34,834 bases of DNA from an uncultured Clostridia bacterium (GCA_944342055.1 CALVME010000029.1:1-34834); one strand, 5' to 3'. Numbered from the stretch's first letter, positions 21,039 through 30,381 are shown. Numbers and translations are program-made. Notes: generated by a model from the letters alone, not told the origin.

Positions 21039-21842
21039 ATGGTCACATTTGTTGCCACGCCCATCGGAAATCTGAAGGACATTACGCTCCGCGCGCTGGA
21101 GACGCTGAAAAATGCGGACGTCATTTTCTGCGAGGACACGAGGCACACGCTGAAACTGCTCAATGCCTATGAGATCAGAAAGCCTCTTCTCTCCTGCCAC
21201 AAATTCAACGAGCGAGAGGCGGCGGAGCGCATCGCCGCCGCGGCGCGGGAGGGGAAGGAGGTCGCGATTGTCTCCGACGCGGGCATGCCCGTCATCTCCG
21301 ACCCGGGGAATCTGGTCTGCCGCACCTTGCGTGAGCAGGGCATCGATTACACCGTCGCGCCCGGCGCGAACGCGGCGCTCTCCGCGCTCATTTTGTCGGG
21401 ATTGCCCGCCGACCGATTTGCGTTCGTGGGATTTTTGCCCGAAAAGGCGGGAGAGAAGCGGGAATTGCTCGAACGTTACGCCCGCGCCGAGGAGACGCTC
21501 CTCTTCCATTCGGCGCCGCAGGACGTCGACAGAGACGTCGCCGCGATGGCGGAGGCGCTGGGAGACCGTGCGGCGTGCGCCGTGCGCGAGATCACGAAAT
21601 TGCACGAGGAGGCGCAACCCTTCCGCCTCGCCGAGGGACTGCCCGGAGAAAAGCGCGGGGAGTACGTCCTCGTCGTGGAGGGAGCGAAGGCGGGAGAGAA
21701 CGCTCTCAACGCCCTCTCCGAGACAGAGCACATCCGCCATTATATGGAGATGGGGCTCGACAAGAAGGAGGCGCTCAAGCGCGCGGCGAAGGACCGCGGC
21801 GTGACGAAATCCGCCCTCTATCCCTTCGCGATCGATTTGTAA
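21039..21842 (+). CDS. rsmI: 16S rRNA (cytidine-1402-2'-O)-methyltransferase RsmI, 267 aa
   Basis: The tetrapyrrole-methylase fold starts with Val-Ala-Thr-Pro-Ile-Gly-Asn-Leu-Lys-Asp-Ile-Thr, the RsmI signature. Cys-Glu-Asp-Thr-Arg-His-Thr follows near 30, and Ser-Asp-Ala-Gly-Met-Pro-Val-Ile-Ser-Asp-Pro-Gly near 79-90 forms the SAM pocket. The enzyme methylates the ribose of C1402 in the ribosomal P site. The last ~45 residues carry the small helical domain typical of the family (Lys-Lys-Glu-Ala-Leu-Lys-Arg-Ala-Ala-Lys). Start at 21039 follows a GGAG in the previous gene's end. TrmN6-rsmI adjacency matches the Bacillus order. Confidence 0.95.
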   Translation: MVTFVATPIGNLKDITLRALETLKNADVIFCEDTRHTLKLLNAYEIRKPLLSCHKFNEREAAERIAAAAREGKEVAIVSDAGMPVISDPGNLVCRTLREQGIDYTVAPGANAALSALILSGLPADRFAFVGFLPEKAGEKRELLERYARAEETLLFHSAPQDVDRDVAAMAEALGDRAACAVREITKLHEEAQPFRLAEGLPGEKRGEYVLVVEGAKAGENALNALSETEHIRHYMEMGLDKKEALKRAAKDRGVTKSALYPFAIDL

Positions 21843-21846
21843 GAAG

Positions 21847-21885
21847 AAAAAATGCCGAAAGCATGTCGCTTTCGGCATTTTTTCT
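21847..21885. terminator. Terminator after rsmI, shared with the convergent lipoprotein gene
   Basis: AAAAAATGCCGAAAGC pairs with GCTTTCGGCATTTTTT around ATGTC. The symmetrical A/T tails suit both directions. Confidence 0.9.
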
Positions 21886-21900
21886 CTGTGGAAGAGAGGG

Positions 21901-22869
21901 TCATTTCGTCGTGAATTCGGCTTCCGTCAGCGTGTATGCGAGGGTGCCGAGGTTGTAAGAGAGGGGAACTTCCATATAGAGGAGCGCGTTGCGGTAGGTG
22001 TTGTTGCCGGACAGCCTGGAAGCGTAATAGAGCTTCTGCACGCCGCCCGTCAGGTCCTGCTGGAGGGAGAGGGTGACGACGTTGACGTCGATGTCCTTGA
22101 TCTCTTCCCCGTTGATGGTCTGCGTGCGTTTGTCCGTCTCCTGGCAGGAGAAGAGCACGTCCTGCAATTTTCCGAGCTCCGCGCCCAGGCAGCTCACGCG
22201 GAGGGAAGAGCCCTCCCCGAACGTCATCGCGCGGCCCGCGAACAGGAGCTGTTCGTTGTCGAAGTAGGAATAGCCGTTTTGCACGGAGAGGGTGCGCTCC
22301 GACTTTTCGCTCGCCTCGTCGGACAGGTCTTTGTAAGACACCGTCGCGTTTTGGCAGTCCTTGTCGTATTGCACGGTGGTGGAATATTCGTAGACGACGA
22401 AGGGATCTTCTCCCGTGACGGGAACGGGGCCCGCGGGCGAAGTGGAATGCACCGTCTTTTCGCTGACGATGGGCTGCAGTTCCTTGTCTACCGTGCGGAA
22501 CACGCAGCGGGAGACGATGCTGTCCGAAAATTCATGGGATTTGTCTTCAAAGGTGTATTTTCCCGAGACGCTGAGGGTGGAGGAAAGTTCGTACACCTCC
22601 TCGTTCGTCCCGTCGTCCCAGGTATAGACGGCGTTTTTCAGCTCGACGACGTAAGTGCCGGGTTCGTACGTCACCTTCAGATCGGCGCTCGTGCCGTCGT
22701 TGAGAGAGGTGACGCGGTAGGTCAGTTTTTCGTAGGTGCCGCTGATCGCGTTCGTGATGGAGGGATCGCGGTACCAGTTTGCCGTGAGGGCAACTTTGTA
22801 TTCACTGCAGCCCGCGAGGATGGTCAGGGAGAGCGCGGCTGCCGAAAGAGCAAACAATTTTCGTTTCAT
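21901..22869 (-). CDS. Secreted lipoprotein of unknown function, 322 aa
   Basis: From the ATG at 22869 (GGAG 6 bases upstream) the protein begins Met-Lys-Arg-Lys and a hydrophobic run ending in Leu-Ala-Gly-Cys, a type II signal peptide with the lipid-modified Cys near residue 20. The mature part has no membrane segment. It is rich in Ser, Thr, Val and Tyr with alternating polar and hydrophobic residues, suggesting beta structure. I recognise no domain. It should be anchored to the outer face of the cytoplasmic membrane. The gene is alone, with its own promoter and a shared terminator, and is divergent from addB. An upstream in-frame ATG at 22887 is less likely, as it would add residues before the basic start. 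Confidence 0.8.
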   Translation of the reverse strand: MKRKLFALSAAALSLTILAGCSEYKVALTANWYRDPSITNAISGTYEKLTYRVTSLNDGTSADLKVTYEPGTYVVELKNAVYTWDDGTNEEVYELSSTLSVSGKYTFEDKSHEFSDSIVSRCVFRTVDKELQPIVSEKTVHSTSPAGPVPVTGEDPFVVYEYSTTVQYDKDCQNATVSYKDLSDEASEKSERTLSVQNGYSYFDNEQLLFAGRAMTFGEGSSLRVSCLGAELGKLQDVLFSCQETDKRTQTINGEEIKDIDVNVVTLSLQQDLTGGVQKLYYASRLSGNNTYRNALLYMEVPLSYNLGTLAYTLTEAEFTTK

Positions 22870-22898
22870 AAAGAACTCCGTAAACAATCGATAGCGCC

Positions 22899-22927
22899 AT
22901 TATAGCATATTTTTTTGCATTTGTAAA
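22899..22927 (-). promoter_or_regulatory. Promoter of the lipoprotein gene
   Basis: TTTACA (22927-22922), 17-bp spacer, TATAAT (22904-22899) on the minus strand. Confidence 0.78.
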
Positions 22928-22945
22928 AATAAAACGAAAAGAAAA

Positions 22946-22975
22946 CTGAAATTTTCACAGAAAATATGCTATAAT
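22946..22975 (+). promoter_or_regulatory. Promoter of the addBA operon
   Basis: CTGAAA (22946-22951), 18-bp spacer, TATAAT (22970-22975), then AAAGGAGG before the ATG at 22999. The -35 is weak. Confidence 0.6.
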
Positions 22976-22998
22976 GAAGGGAAGAAAAGGAGGATGAC

Positions 22999-25900
22999 AT
23001 GATCGCTTCGATAACCGCGCCCGATTTGAAGACGGCGCTTGCCAAACTTGCGGAACTGTTGCAAAAGGACCCCGACTGCGTGGTCTTTTGCGGCGACAGA
23101 TATACGTTGCTCGTCGAGCAGGCGGCGTGCCGCGGCGGCGGCACCTTTTCCACGTCGGTGCTCACGTTCGCGCGGTATCTGCGCGGCTACGTTTCGGGCA
23201 GGATGCTCTCCAAACAGGGCTCCGTCATGGTGATCCGCCGACTTCTGAACGAGTACCGCGGACAGCTCGTCTGTTTCGGCGGTCACGTCTCCGGCGGCGC
23301 GGCGGCGGGCATTTACGATACCATCACCCGCCTCTCCGCGTCCAAAGTGACGCCCGAGATGCTGGAAGAGGCAGATTGCAGAGACAACGACGTGTTGCAG
23401 AGAAAAATAGCAGACATTGCGTTTTTGCAGCACAAATACGAGGAATTTCTCGCGGAGCACGGCTATGCGGACGAGAGCAACTACTTCCGCCTGCTGCCCA
23501 AGATCGTGCGGGAGGGGGGACTGCGCGACAAGCACGTCGTACTCTTCGGCTTTCCCTCGTTTGCCGCGCAGATGCGCGAGGGCATCCGCGCGTGCATGGA
23601 CTGTTCGCGCCGCACGACCGCTTTTTTCATCGGCGGCGAAGAGGAACTCTACCGCAACGAGGCGGAGGCGGCGTTCTGCGAGCTCGCCGAGGGATACGAG
23701 GTCAAGAGGTATCGGCTCTCCGCCCGCGAAAACGAGGACGCGGCGCATCTGCGCAGAGGGATGTTCCGCCCCGAGAGCTTTTCCGAACCGCCCAAAAAGA
23801 CGGACGCCGTCCGATTGTATGAGGCGGAGGACATGCGCGAAGAGGCGGAGTTCATCGCCGCCTGCATCGCGCGGGAAGTGCGGCAGGGCAGGCGGTATCG
23901 CGACGCGGCGGTGCTCGTTCCCTCCGTCGAGGAATATGCGCTCACCGTGCAGACGGTATTCAGAGAATTCGGCATTCCCTGTTTTCTGGACCGCAAGAAG
24001 AGCATGGCGGAGCATCCGCTCAGCCGCTTTCTTCTCTCCTGCCTCGAGGTCGCCGCGGACGGCTATGCGCCCGATTCCGTGCAGGAGCTTCTCTCGAACG
24101 TCTGCTTCGGGGAGTGCGACAGCTATCGCAACTATCTCATCAAGTACGCGGCATATCGCGGCGGCGCGCGGCGGGAGATACGCGAAGACACCGAATACAA
24201 TGCGGCGCAGATGAATTATTGCCGCGAAAAACTGCTCTCTCTCGCCCTCCCCGCCCGCGCGGAGGGGCAGGCGTATCTTAAAAAACTTCGGGAGATGACG
24301 GAGGCGGAGAGCGTGAAAAAGGCGATCGACCGCGTCGGACGGGATTGTGGCGACGTGTCTTTCGCTTCTTATCTCGAACAGGGCAAAGAGAAGATATTGC
24401 GCGTGCTCGAGGAGGCGGAAACGCTGACGGGCAGTTACTATCTCGACGCGCGCGAGCTTTACGACATCCTCAAGAGCGGATTTGCCGCCTGCGAAGTTTC
24501 GCTCATCCCGCTCAAGAACGACGCGGTGTTCGTGGGCGATCTCGTGGAGAGCAAGATCCTGCCCGTCCCCGTGCTCTTTGCCGCGGGCATGTCGGGCGGC
24601 GTGCCGCGCATGGCGGAGGACACGGCGCTTCTTTGCGACAAGGACCTTGAGGCGCTCGGCGCGCTCAAAGTGCAGATCGAACCGACGGTGGCGCAGTCCA
24701 ACCTGCGCGCGATGGAGAGCGCGGCGCTTTCGCTCTGCTCCTTTGAGGAAAAACTGTTCTGCTCGACGACGCTCGGGGAGGCGGGAAAGAGCGAGATGCT
24801 CCTCTACGTCTCCGCGCTCTTTACGCAGACGGGCGCGACGGGGCTCCCCTTCCTGCGCGCAGACGGCGAGCCGCGCGCCTTGGAGATCGAGGACCATTGC
24901 GTCACGCGGGAGCTGGCGCTCAGGCGCTTTCTGATCGAAAAGATCAACTGCGAAAGCGGGAGCGGCGACGGTGAGGCGATCGGCGCGCTCTATCGCGCGC
25001 TCGCCGCGCGCGGCGAACGGGAACGGACGGACGAGCTCTATCAGGGGCGGGAAAAAATGACGCACATCGCGTGCGGCGATCAGCTCTTTTTCCGCGGCGG
25101 CACCGTCTCTCCTACCCTGCTCGAGACGTATTTCGATTGTCCGTACCGCAATTTCATGAGCATGGGGCTTCGCCTGAAGGAGCGGGAAGAGGGCTCCGTT
25201 CGGGCGACGGACACGGGAAATTTCGTGCATAAGATATTGGAAGAGGTCGCCTCGCACATGCAGCGGGGGGAGGTGCAGGACGAGAGCGGCTGTGTTCAGC
25301 TCGCCCGTTCGCTCGCCGAGCAGCTGGCGCAAGAGCCGCCTTACGTCTACGGCTCGGACACGGCGGGCGGCAAGGCGGAGGCGGAGGCGCTCGTCGGCGA
25401 GGCGGCGGAGATCTGTCGCGCCATGTATCGCACCGTCGCGCGGTCGGAATTCGAGATCACGGGCTCCGAGGAGATCATTCGATTTTCGGAGGGCGGATTG
25501 CAGCTGTACGGCAAGGTGGACAGGGTGGACGAAAAGGACGGCTTCGTGCGCGTCGTGGACTATAAGACGGGCAACACGGACGACTCGCCCGCCTCGTACT
25601 ACGTCGGGAAAAAACTGCAGCTTCAGCTGTATCTGAAGGCGGTGAGCGAGGGCAAGACGCCCGCGGGCGCCTTTTATTTCCCCGCCTCCCTCAGTTACGG
25701 CAAGGAGGAGGGGGAAAACTGCCGCATGAAAGGCTTTTTCAACGAGGCGGCAAAGCTCTTCCAGGACAGGGACGCGAAGGCGGGCAAGAGCGAACTTTTC
25801 GACAAATCGTACGGCTCGAGGGACAGAGTGCTCGTCGACTCCCTGTTTCGGGACTTCGTGGACTATGCGTCGCTCATCGCCGCGCAGGGCGCGAGGGAAT

Positions 25901-26061
25901 TGCGGGGCGGCTTCATCGGCGCTTCGCCTTATAAGGAATGTCCGTCCTGGTGCAAATTCAAGGGCATCTGCGGGACGGAAGGCGACCGCGTCCGCAGGGA
26001 ATGCAGCGCGACTTGCGCGGACATCGCAAACGCGGCGCACGCCGCAAAGGAGAAAGTATGA
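22999..26061 (+). CDS. addB: AddB/RexB-type subunit of the recombination nuclease-helicase, 1020 aa
   Basis: The C-terminal third is the PD-(D/E)XK nuclease: Gln-Leu-Tyr-Gly-Lys-Val-Asp-Arg-Val-Asp near 835 and Val-Asp854-Tyr-Lys856-Thr-Gly. Cys714 (Tyr-Phe-Asp-Cys-Pro-Tyr-Arg) with Cys981, Cys985 and Cys991 would hold the [4Fe-4S] cluster that staples this domain. AddB with AddA resects double-strand breaks for RecA loading. The N-terminus lacks the Gly-x-x-Gly-x-Gly-Lys-Thr P-loop seen in Bacillus AddB, so only AddA should burn ATP. The spacing Cys-x3-Cys-x5-Cys differs by one residue from the Bacillus pattern. The length is slightly short for the family. The stop overlaps addA by 4 bases (ATGA). 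Confidence 0.88.
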   Translation: MIASITAPDLKTALAKLAELLQKDPDCVVFCGDRYTLLVEQAACRGGGTFSTSVLTFARYLRGYVSGRMLSKQGSVMVIRRLLNEYRGQLVCFGGHVSGGAAAGIYDTITRLSASKVTPEMLEEADCRDNDVLQRKIADIAFLQHKYEEFLAEHGYADESNYFRLLPKIVREGGLRDKHVVLFGFPSFAAQMREGIRACMDCSRRTTAFFIGGEEELYRNEAEAAFCELAEGYEVKRYRLSARENEDAAHLRRGMFRPESFSEPPKKTDAVRLYEAEDMREEAEFIAACIAREVRQGRRYRDAAVLVPSVEEYALTVQTVFREFGIPCFLDRKKSMAEHPLSRFLLSCLEVAADGYAPDSVQELLSNVCFGECDSYRNYLIKYAAYRGGARREIREDTEYNAAQMNYCREKLLSLALPARAEGQAYLKKLREMTEAESVKKAIDRVGRDCGDVSFASYLEQGKEKILRVLEEAETLTGSYYLDARELYDILKSGFAACEVSLIPLKNDAVFVGDLVESKILPVPVLFAAGMSGGVPRMAEDTALLCDKDLEALGALKVQIEPTVAQSNLRAMESAALSLCSFEEKLFCSTTLGEAGKSEMLLYVSALFTQTGATGLPFLRADGEPRALEIEDHCVTRELALRRFLIEKINCESGSGDGEAIGALYRALAARGERERTDELYQGREKMTHIACGDQLFFRGGTVSPTLLETYFDCPYRNFMSMGLRLKEREEGSVRATDTGNFVHKILEEVASHMQRGEVQDESGCVQLARSLAEQLAQEPPYVYGSDTAGGKAEAEALVGEAAEICRAMYRTVARSEFEITGSEEIIRFSEGGLQLYGKVDRVDEKDGFVRVVDYKTGNTDDSPASYYVGKKLQLQLYLKAVSEGKTPAGAFYFPASLSYGKEEGENCRMKGFFNEAAKLFQDRDAKAGKSELFDKSYGSRDRVLVDSLFRDFVDYASLIAAQGARELRGGFIGASPYKECPSWCKFKGICGTEGDRVRRECSATCADIANAAHAAKEKV

Positions 26062-29000
26062 GTGTGACCTATACCCCCGAACAGAGCGCCGCGATCGGGG
26101 CGCGCGGCAAGACGGTCGTCTCCGCTTCGGCGGGCAGCGGCAAGACGTTTGTGATGATCGAAAAGCTCGTTTCCCTCATTTTAAGCGAAGCGGACATCGG
26201 GGATTTTCTCGCGGTGACCTTTACGAACAAGGCGGCGGCGCAGATGCGCGAGAAGCTCAAAAAGGCGCTCATCGCCAAGATCGGGGACAAGAGCCTGACG
26301 GAGCGGGAGCGTTCCTCCCTCAAACGAAAGCTCGCCCTCCTGCCGCAGGCGGACATTTCCACCATCCATGCCTTTTGCGGCAGGCTCATCCGCCGCTACT
26401 TTTACCTGCTCGGCGTCCCCGCGGACTTTGAGATCCTGGGGGAGAGCGCGGAGGGTATGACGCTCGCGAACAAGGCGATGGATGCCCTCTTTGAGGAGGC
26501 GTACGCCGCGGGGGAGGACGATTTTTTCGCTCTGCTCTCCGTCTATCGCCGCAAGCGCAGCGATCGGGGGGTGCGCGACGTCATTTCGCAACTTTACGCC
26601 AAGATCCGCCCGATGGCAAATTACAGGGAGATCCTCTCGCAGGCGCGCTACGACCGCGCGGGATTTGAAGCGGTTTTAAGGGGATTGACGGAAATTTACG
26701 TCGAAAAATTCCGCCGCCGCAGACAGCGGGCGGCACTGCTCGCCGAGGGGATCCTGAATATGCCGCGCGCGCAGGAATTTTACGATAAGATCGATTTCTG
26801 GATGAACAGAGCGATCGCCTGCCCGGATTATTACGAGTTGCGTTCGGTCTGTATGGCGTCCTTCCCCGACAAACCCAGAAAGCGCAAGGACACCTCCCCC
26901 GCCGAGGCGGAGCTTTTTGACTCGCTCGGCACGATCAAAAACGATCTGAGCAAGCTGGCGAAGGAGATCGCGGGGACAGGCGAGAGAGAGGAGGAGTATG
27001 CGCGCTACGAGGAGGCGGGAAAGATCGCGCGGGCGCTCATCCGCTATACCCTGCGTTTTGACGAATTGTACGAGGCGGTGAAGAAGGAGCGCGGAAAGCT
27101 CGATTACAACGATCTCGAGCACATGACGCTGCGCCTGCTCGGCGAGCCCGACGTGCTCGCCGAACTGCGCGCAAAGTACAAATACGTCTTCGTGGACGAA
27201 TACCAGGATGTCAACCCCGTGCAGGAGGCGATCGTCTCGGCGGTCGGCGGCGGGGAGGTGTTCCTCGTCGGGGACATGAAACAGTCGATTTATGCGTTCC
27301 GAGGCAGTAAATCCGCATATTTTGCCCATAAAATGGACGAATTTTCGGACGAGGGGAACGTGCTGTTCCTCAGGAACAACTTCCGCAGCGCGGACGCCGT
27401 GCTCGCCTTCGTCAACGCGATCTTCTCGGTGAGCATGCGAGAGGATACGGGCGTCGATTATCTCTCGACGTCCATGATGGTCGGCGGCGGGTTGTACCGC
27501 GAAGGCGACGGCCGCGTGAAGCTTCACGTCGTGCCCAAGCGGAAAGAGGAGGGCGTCCTGCCCGAGGGGGTGTACTCCGTCGAGGCGCATTTCAGAAAGA
27601 ACGAGGCGCCCCCTTCTCCGCTCGCAAAGGCACTTCTGCGCATCGTCGAGGAGGAGAGAAATTCCCGCTTTTACGATCTGGATCGGAAGGAATACCGTCA
27701 AGTCGCTTACGGCGATATCGCGGTTTTGGTGCGCAAAAGCTCCCCGGAGACGGAAGAGGCGGTGCGCTACCTCTCCGAGCGCGGCATTCCCGTCGCTTCG
27801 AGCGGCAAGATCAACATCTGCGAGTACACCGAAGTCGCCGGGCTTCTCGACTGGCTCTCCCTCATCGACAACGCCGAGCAGGACATTCCGCTGTGCAGCG
27901 CGCTCCTTTCGGCGGCGGGCGGCTTCGACGAGGAGGAGCTCGCCCGCATCCGCGTGCGCTTTCCCAAGGACGAGTTCCGCACGGCTTGCCGCAGATATTG
28001 CGGATTGCGCGACGGGCTCGCCGCGCGGCTGGAAGGCTTTTACGCCTATTTGCGGGAACTGCGCGCCTATGCCCAGGTCGCGACGGCGGGGGAGGTGCTG
28101 ACGAAGCTCGTCTCCGAGCGCAACCTCGAGACGGAGTGGCTCTCCTATCCCAACGGTAAACAGAAGTGCAAGCGCGTGGAGCGGCTGATCGCTGCGGCGA
28201 ATGCGCCGCTTTGCGAGTTTCTCTCCGATCTGAAGGCGAGCGGCGGCAAGATCGAATACGTGCAGCCCGCGGGCGAAAACGCGGTGCAGGTCATGACCGT
28301 GCATGCGTCCAAAGGTCTGGAGTTTCCCGTCGTCATCCTCCCCGCTCTCAATCAGAAATTTCACGGCGCGGAAAAAGACGAGGTGCTCTTTCTGGACGGT
28401 GTGCCCGCCCCGTACTGCTATGACGCGAAGCGTATGGTCAAGGAAGGAACGCTCATGCGCAAGCTCTGCGGCGAGAGACAAAAGCGGGAGGAGATCCGCG
28501 ACGAGCTCAACCTCTTTTACGTCGCGCTTACGCGCGCGAAGTATGCGCTTCACCTCATTCTGAGCGAAGTGAAACCCTTCGACCCCGAGATGGTCGCCGA
28601 GGCGAACTGCTGGGCGGACTTCTTCCCTGCCGACAGATTTTCTCCCGAAGAGGGCGTCCCCGACGTGCTCCCCTTTGCGGAGCGCAAGGCGGTGGACCGC
28701 GGCGCGCCGGGCGACGAGAAGCCCATCCTTGCGGCGATGGATGCGGTCTATCCCCATCCCGAGTGCGTCGATCTCCCCGTCAAGTCTTCCGCTTCCGCGC
28801 TTTTGGAGGAGGATGAAGCTTATTATTATATCCCGAATGCGTTCGGCGGCGATACGGAGACGGGCACGGCGTACCATAAATTTCTGGAGCTTGCGGATTT
28901 TTCCGCGTCCGCGGAAGAGGAATACGCCCGTCTGCGCCCTTCTTTTACCGAGGAGGAATACGCGCGGCTGGAACTTCCCCGCCTGAAGCAGATACTCTCC

Positions 29001-29336
29001 ATGCCCGTCTTTCGCAGATTGCAAGGCAAAAAGCTCTGCCGCGAACAGCGCTTCCTGTGCTTCTTGCCCGCTTCTTTGGCGTTTGACACGGAGAGCGACG
29101 AGCCCGTGCTCTTCCAGGGCGCCATCGATCTGCTCGTTCTGAACGAGAAAGATGCCGAGATCGTGGATTATAAGTATTCGGGCAAGACGGACGAGGCGCT
29201 CCTTTCCCATTACGGCGCGCAGCTTCGGCTCTACCGCGCGGCGGTCTCGCGCATTGCGGGCATCCCGCCCGAGCGCATCCGCATGACGCTCGTGAACATA
29301 CGCAGCGCGAGCGAACTGACGGTATCCGACAAATAA
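26058..29336 (+). CDS. addA: AddA helicase-nuclease subunit, 1092 aa
   Basis: A UvrD/Rep-type superfamily 1A helicase. Motif I is Ala-Ser-Ala-Gly-Ser-Gly-Lys-Thr (23-30), motif II Val-Asp-Glu-Tyr-Gln-Asp (379-384), motif III Val-Gly-Asp-Met-Lys-Gln-Ser-Ile-Tyr, and the later motif Thr-Val-His-Ala-Ser-Lys-Gly-Leu-Glu near 752. The C-terminal nuclease domain carries Ile-Val-Asp1037-Tyr-Lys1039 and Gln-Leu-Arg-Leu-Tyr. With AddB it unwinds and trims broken DNA ends. The ATG at 26058 lies in the addB stop (ATGA); starting earlier would add about 40 residues that only copy the other frame of addB. The length is a little below the Bacillus protein (about 1230). Confidence 0.95.
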   Translation: MSVTYTPEQSAAIGARGKTVVSASAGSGKTFVMIEKLVSLILSEADIGDFLAVTFTNKAAAQMREKLKKALIAKIGDKSLTERERSSLKRKLALLPQADISTIHAFCGRLIRRYFYLLGVPADFEILGESAEGMTLANKAMDALFEEAYAAGEDDFFALLSVYRRKRSDRGVRDVISQLYAKIRPMANYREILSQARYDRAGFEAVLRGLTEIYVEKFRRRRQRAALLAEGILNMPRAQEFYDKIDFWMNRAIACPDYYELRSVCMASFPDKPRKRKDTSPAEAELFDSLGTIKNDLSKLAKEIAGTGEREEEYARYEEAGKIARALIRYTLRFDELYEAVKKERGKLDYNDLEHMTLRLLGEPDVLAELRAKYKYVFVDEYQDVNPVQEAIVSAVGGGEVFLVGDMKQSIYAFRGSKSAYFAHKMDEFSDEGNVLFLRNNFRSADAVLAFVNAIFSVSMREDTGVDYLSTSMMVGGGLYREGDGRVKLHVVPKRKEEGVLPEGVYSVEAHFRKNEAPPSPLAKALLRIVEEERNSRFYDLDRKEYRQVAYGDIAVLVRKSSPETEEAVRYLSERGIPVASSGKINICEYTEVAGLLDWLSLIDNAEQDIPLCSALLSAAGGFDEEELARIRVRFPKDEFRTACRRYCGLRDGLAARLEGFYAYLRELRAYAQVATAGEVLTKLVSERNLETEWLSYPNGKQKCKRVERLIAAANAPLCEFLSDLKASGGKIEYVQPAGENAVQVMTVHASKGLEFPVVILPALNQKFHGAEKDEVLFLDGVPAPYCYDAKRMVKEGTLMRKLCGERQKREEIRDELNLFYVALTRAKYALHLILSEVKPFDPEMVAEANCWADFFPADRFSPEEGVPDVLPFAERKAVDRGAPGDEKPILAAMDAVYPHPECVDLPVKSSASALLEEDEAYYYIPNAFGGDTETGTAYHKFLELADFSASAEEEYARLRPSFTEEEYARLELPRLKQILSMPVFRRLQGKKLCREQRFLCFLPASLAFDTESDEPVLFQGAIDLLVLNEKDAEIVDYKYSGKTDEALLSHYGAQLRLYRAAVSRIAGIPPERIRMTLVNIRSASELTVSDK

Positions 29337-29373
29337 CGCGGCGATCGCCGAAAAAACGCTCCGCGCTCCCTGT

Positions 29374-29379
29374 TATAAT
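29374..29379 (+). promoter_or_regulatory. Possible -10 element before the 200-residue membrane protein gene
   Basis: TATAAT without a recognisable -35 at the usual distance. It lies 38 bases past the addA stop. GTGGAG at 29387-29392 may be the ribosome-binding site. Confidence 0.4.
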
Positions 29380-29402
29380 CGAGGGCGTGGAGTGTGTTTT
29401 TT

Positions 29403-30005
29403 ATGCAAATATTTTCTTTCGTCCATGATCTCATGTCGCCCTTTGCCGAGTGGCAGGTATGCACGGTGTTCGCCGCGCTGCCCGTGCTCTGGTTCTTGGT
29501 CTGCTGTCCGCTTCGGAGCAAAAAGGTGTACGAGACGTTCTCAGAAATTCTGACGGCGCTGTGCGCCGTCGTCACGGTCAGTACATACGACGTGCAGGGC
29601 GGAGTGCTCTTCACCATGCTCGTCGCGGCGGAATGCCTGCTCTTTTATCGGTTCATTCCCGCTCGCGCGGAGAAAAAGAGGGCGGTGCAGGCGGAAAAGA
29701 AGGAGGAGGCGCCGCCCGTCCCGAGAAAGGTGCTCTGCTATGAACCTCCCGCACAGCAGCCGCCCGCCTTCGAGATGGCGACGCACAGCCTGGAGGAGGC
29801 GAATCTGTGCCTGGAACACGCCTTTGACGTGGCGGAACGCCTGAAAAGCTGTGCGCTTTCGGGGAGCGACAGGCTGGAGACGGACAACATTGAGATCACG
29901 CTGCAGATGTACCGCGCGAAGGGCATTCTCACGGACAAGGAGATGCGCTCGCTCAACGACTGTCTCGCCATGCTGTTAAAACTCACCGCAAAATACGAGT
30001 GCTGA
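29403..30005 (+). CDS. Uncharacterised membrane protein with cytoplasmic helical tail, 200 aa
   Basis: Two or three hydrophobic segments fill the first 85 residues (about 20-37, 45-62, 64-80). A Lys/Glu/Ala/Pro-rich linker (about 87-125) follows, then a soluble helical C-terminus with Ser-Leu-Glu-Glu-Ala-Asn-Leu-Cys-Leu-Glu-His and Leu-Thr-Asp-Lys-Glu-Met-Arg-Ser-Leu-Asn-Asp. I recognise no domain; the architecture would suit a membrane scaffold or sensor. The ATG at 29403 is preferred to a GTG at 29394, which sits too close to the GTGGAG ribosome-binding site. A strong terminator follows at 30087. Confidence 0.7.
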   Translation: MQIFSFVHDLMSPFAEWQVCTVFAALPVLWFLVCCPLRSKKVYETFSEILTALCAVVTVSTYDVQGGVLFTMLVAAECLLFYRFIPARAEKKRAVQAEKKEEAPPVPRKVLCYEPPAQQPPAFEMATHSLEEANLCLEHAFDVAERLKSCALSGSDRLETDNIEITLQMYRAKGILTDKEMRSLNDCLAMLLKLTAKYEC

Positions 30006-30086
30006 GAGGATTCCTGCGCTCGGCATGCGGGAGGGGACGTCGCCCCGAGGTTCGCCGTCCGATGCGGGGTGAGAGCGCGAAGGTTT

Positions 30087-30112
30087 CGGGGCGGAGCGCG
30101 CCGCCCCGTTTT
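30087..30112 (+). terminator. Terminator after the 200-residue membrane protein gene
   Basis: CGGGGCGG (30087-30094) pairs with CCGCCCCG (30101-30108), then TTTT. It lies about 80 bases after the stop. Confidence 0.75.
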
Positions 30113-30122
30113 CGGCTTTTTC

Positions 30123-30151
30123 TTGACATTTTGCCCCCGTTCGGCTATACT
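30123..30151 (+). promoter_or_regulatory. Promoter of the small acidic protein / HAD operon
   Basis: TTGACA (30123-30128), 17-bp spacer, TATACT (30146-30151), then AAAAGGAG before the ATG at 30178. Confidence 0.87.
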
Positions 30152-30177
30152 GGTTGCAAAGGAAAAAAGGAGTGCGT

Positions 30178-30381
30178 ATGGCCATTTCGAAGTTGGAACT
30201 GATGCGCCTGTCCGATACCTACGACGGCGAATTCGATTTTGCCGATTTTTCGGAGGAGGAATTGCGGGAGATCCTGGACGCGGACGAACTTCCCTCGCGG
30301 GAGGAGCTCCGCGAGCGCTATTTTGCGGAACACGACGACGTCAAGGACAGGACGCTCGCGCATCACAGGTGGGCGGACTGA
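30178..30381 (+). CDS. Small acidic protein of unknown function, 67 aa
   Basis: A strongly acidic, helical sequence with Phe-Asp-Phe-Ala-Asp-Phe-Ser-Glu-Glu-Glu-Leu-Arg-Glu-Ile-Leu and a second charged helix, ending His-His-Arg-Trp-Ala-Asp. It has no membrane segment or Cys. I recognise no family. The start is well supported: consensus promoter, AAGGAG ribosome-binding site, and stop overlapping the next ATG by one base (TGATG), so translation of the HAD gene is coupled to it. Such size and charge would suit a small partner or regulator of the downstream phosphatase, but nothing in the sequence proves it. Confidence 0.75.
   Translation: MAISKLELMRLSDTYDGEFDFADFSEEELREILDADELPSREELRERYFAEHDDVKDRTLAHHRWAD

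Noticed and set aside
22969-26040. Minus-strand open frame of more than 1000 codons opposite addB
   Set aside because: A shadow of addB; the composition is unlike any real protein and no promoter or ribosome-binding site fits.
26676-29210. Long minus-strand open frame opposite addA
   Set aside because: Same reason: a mirror of a GC-rich coding region with clear helicase motifs on the plus strand.
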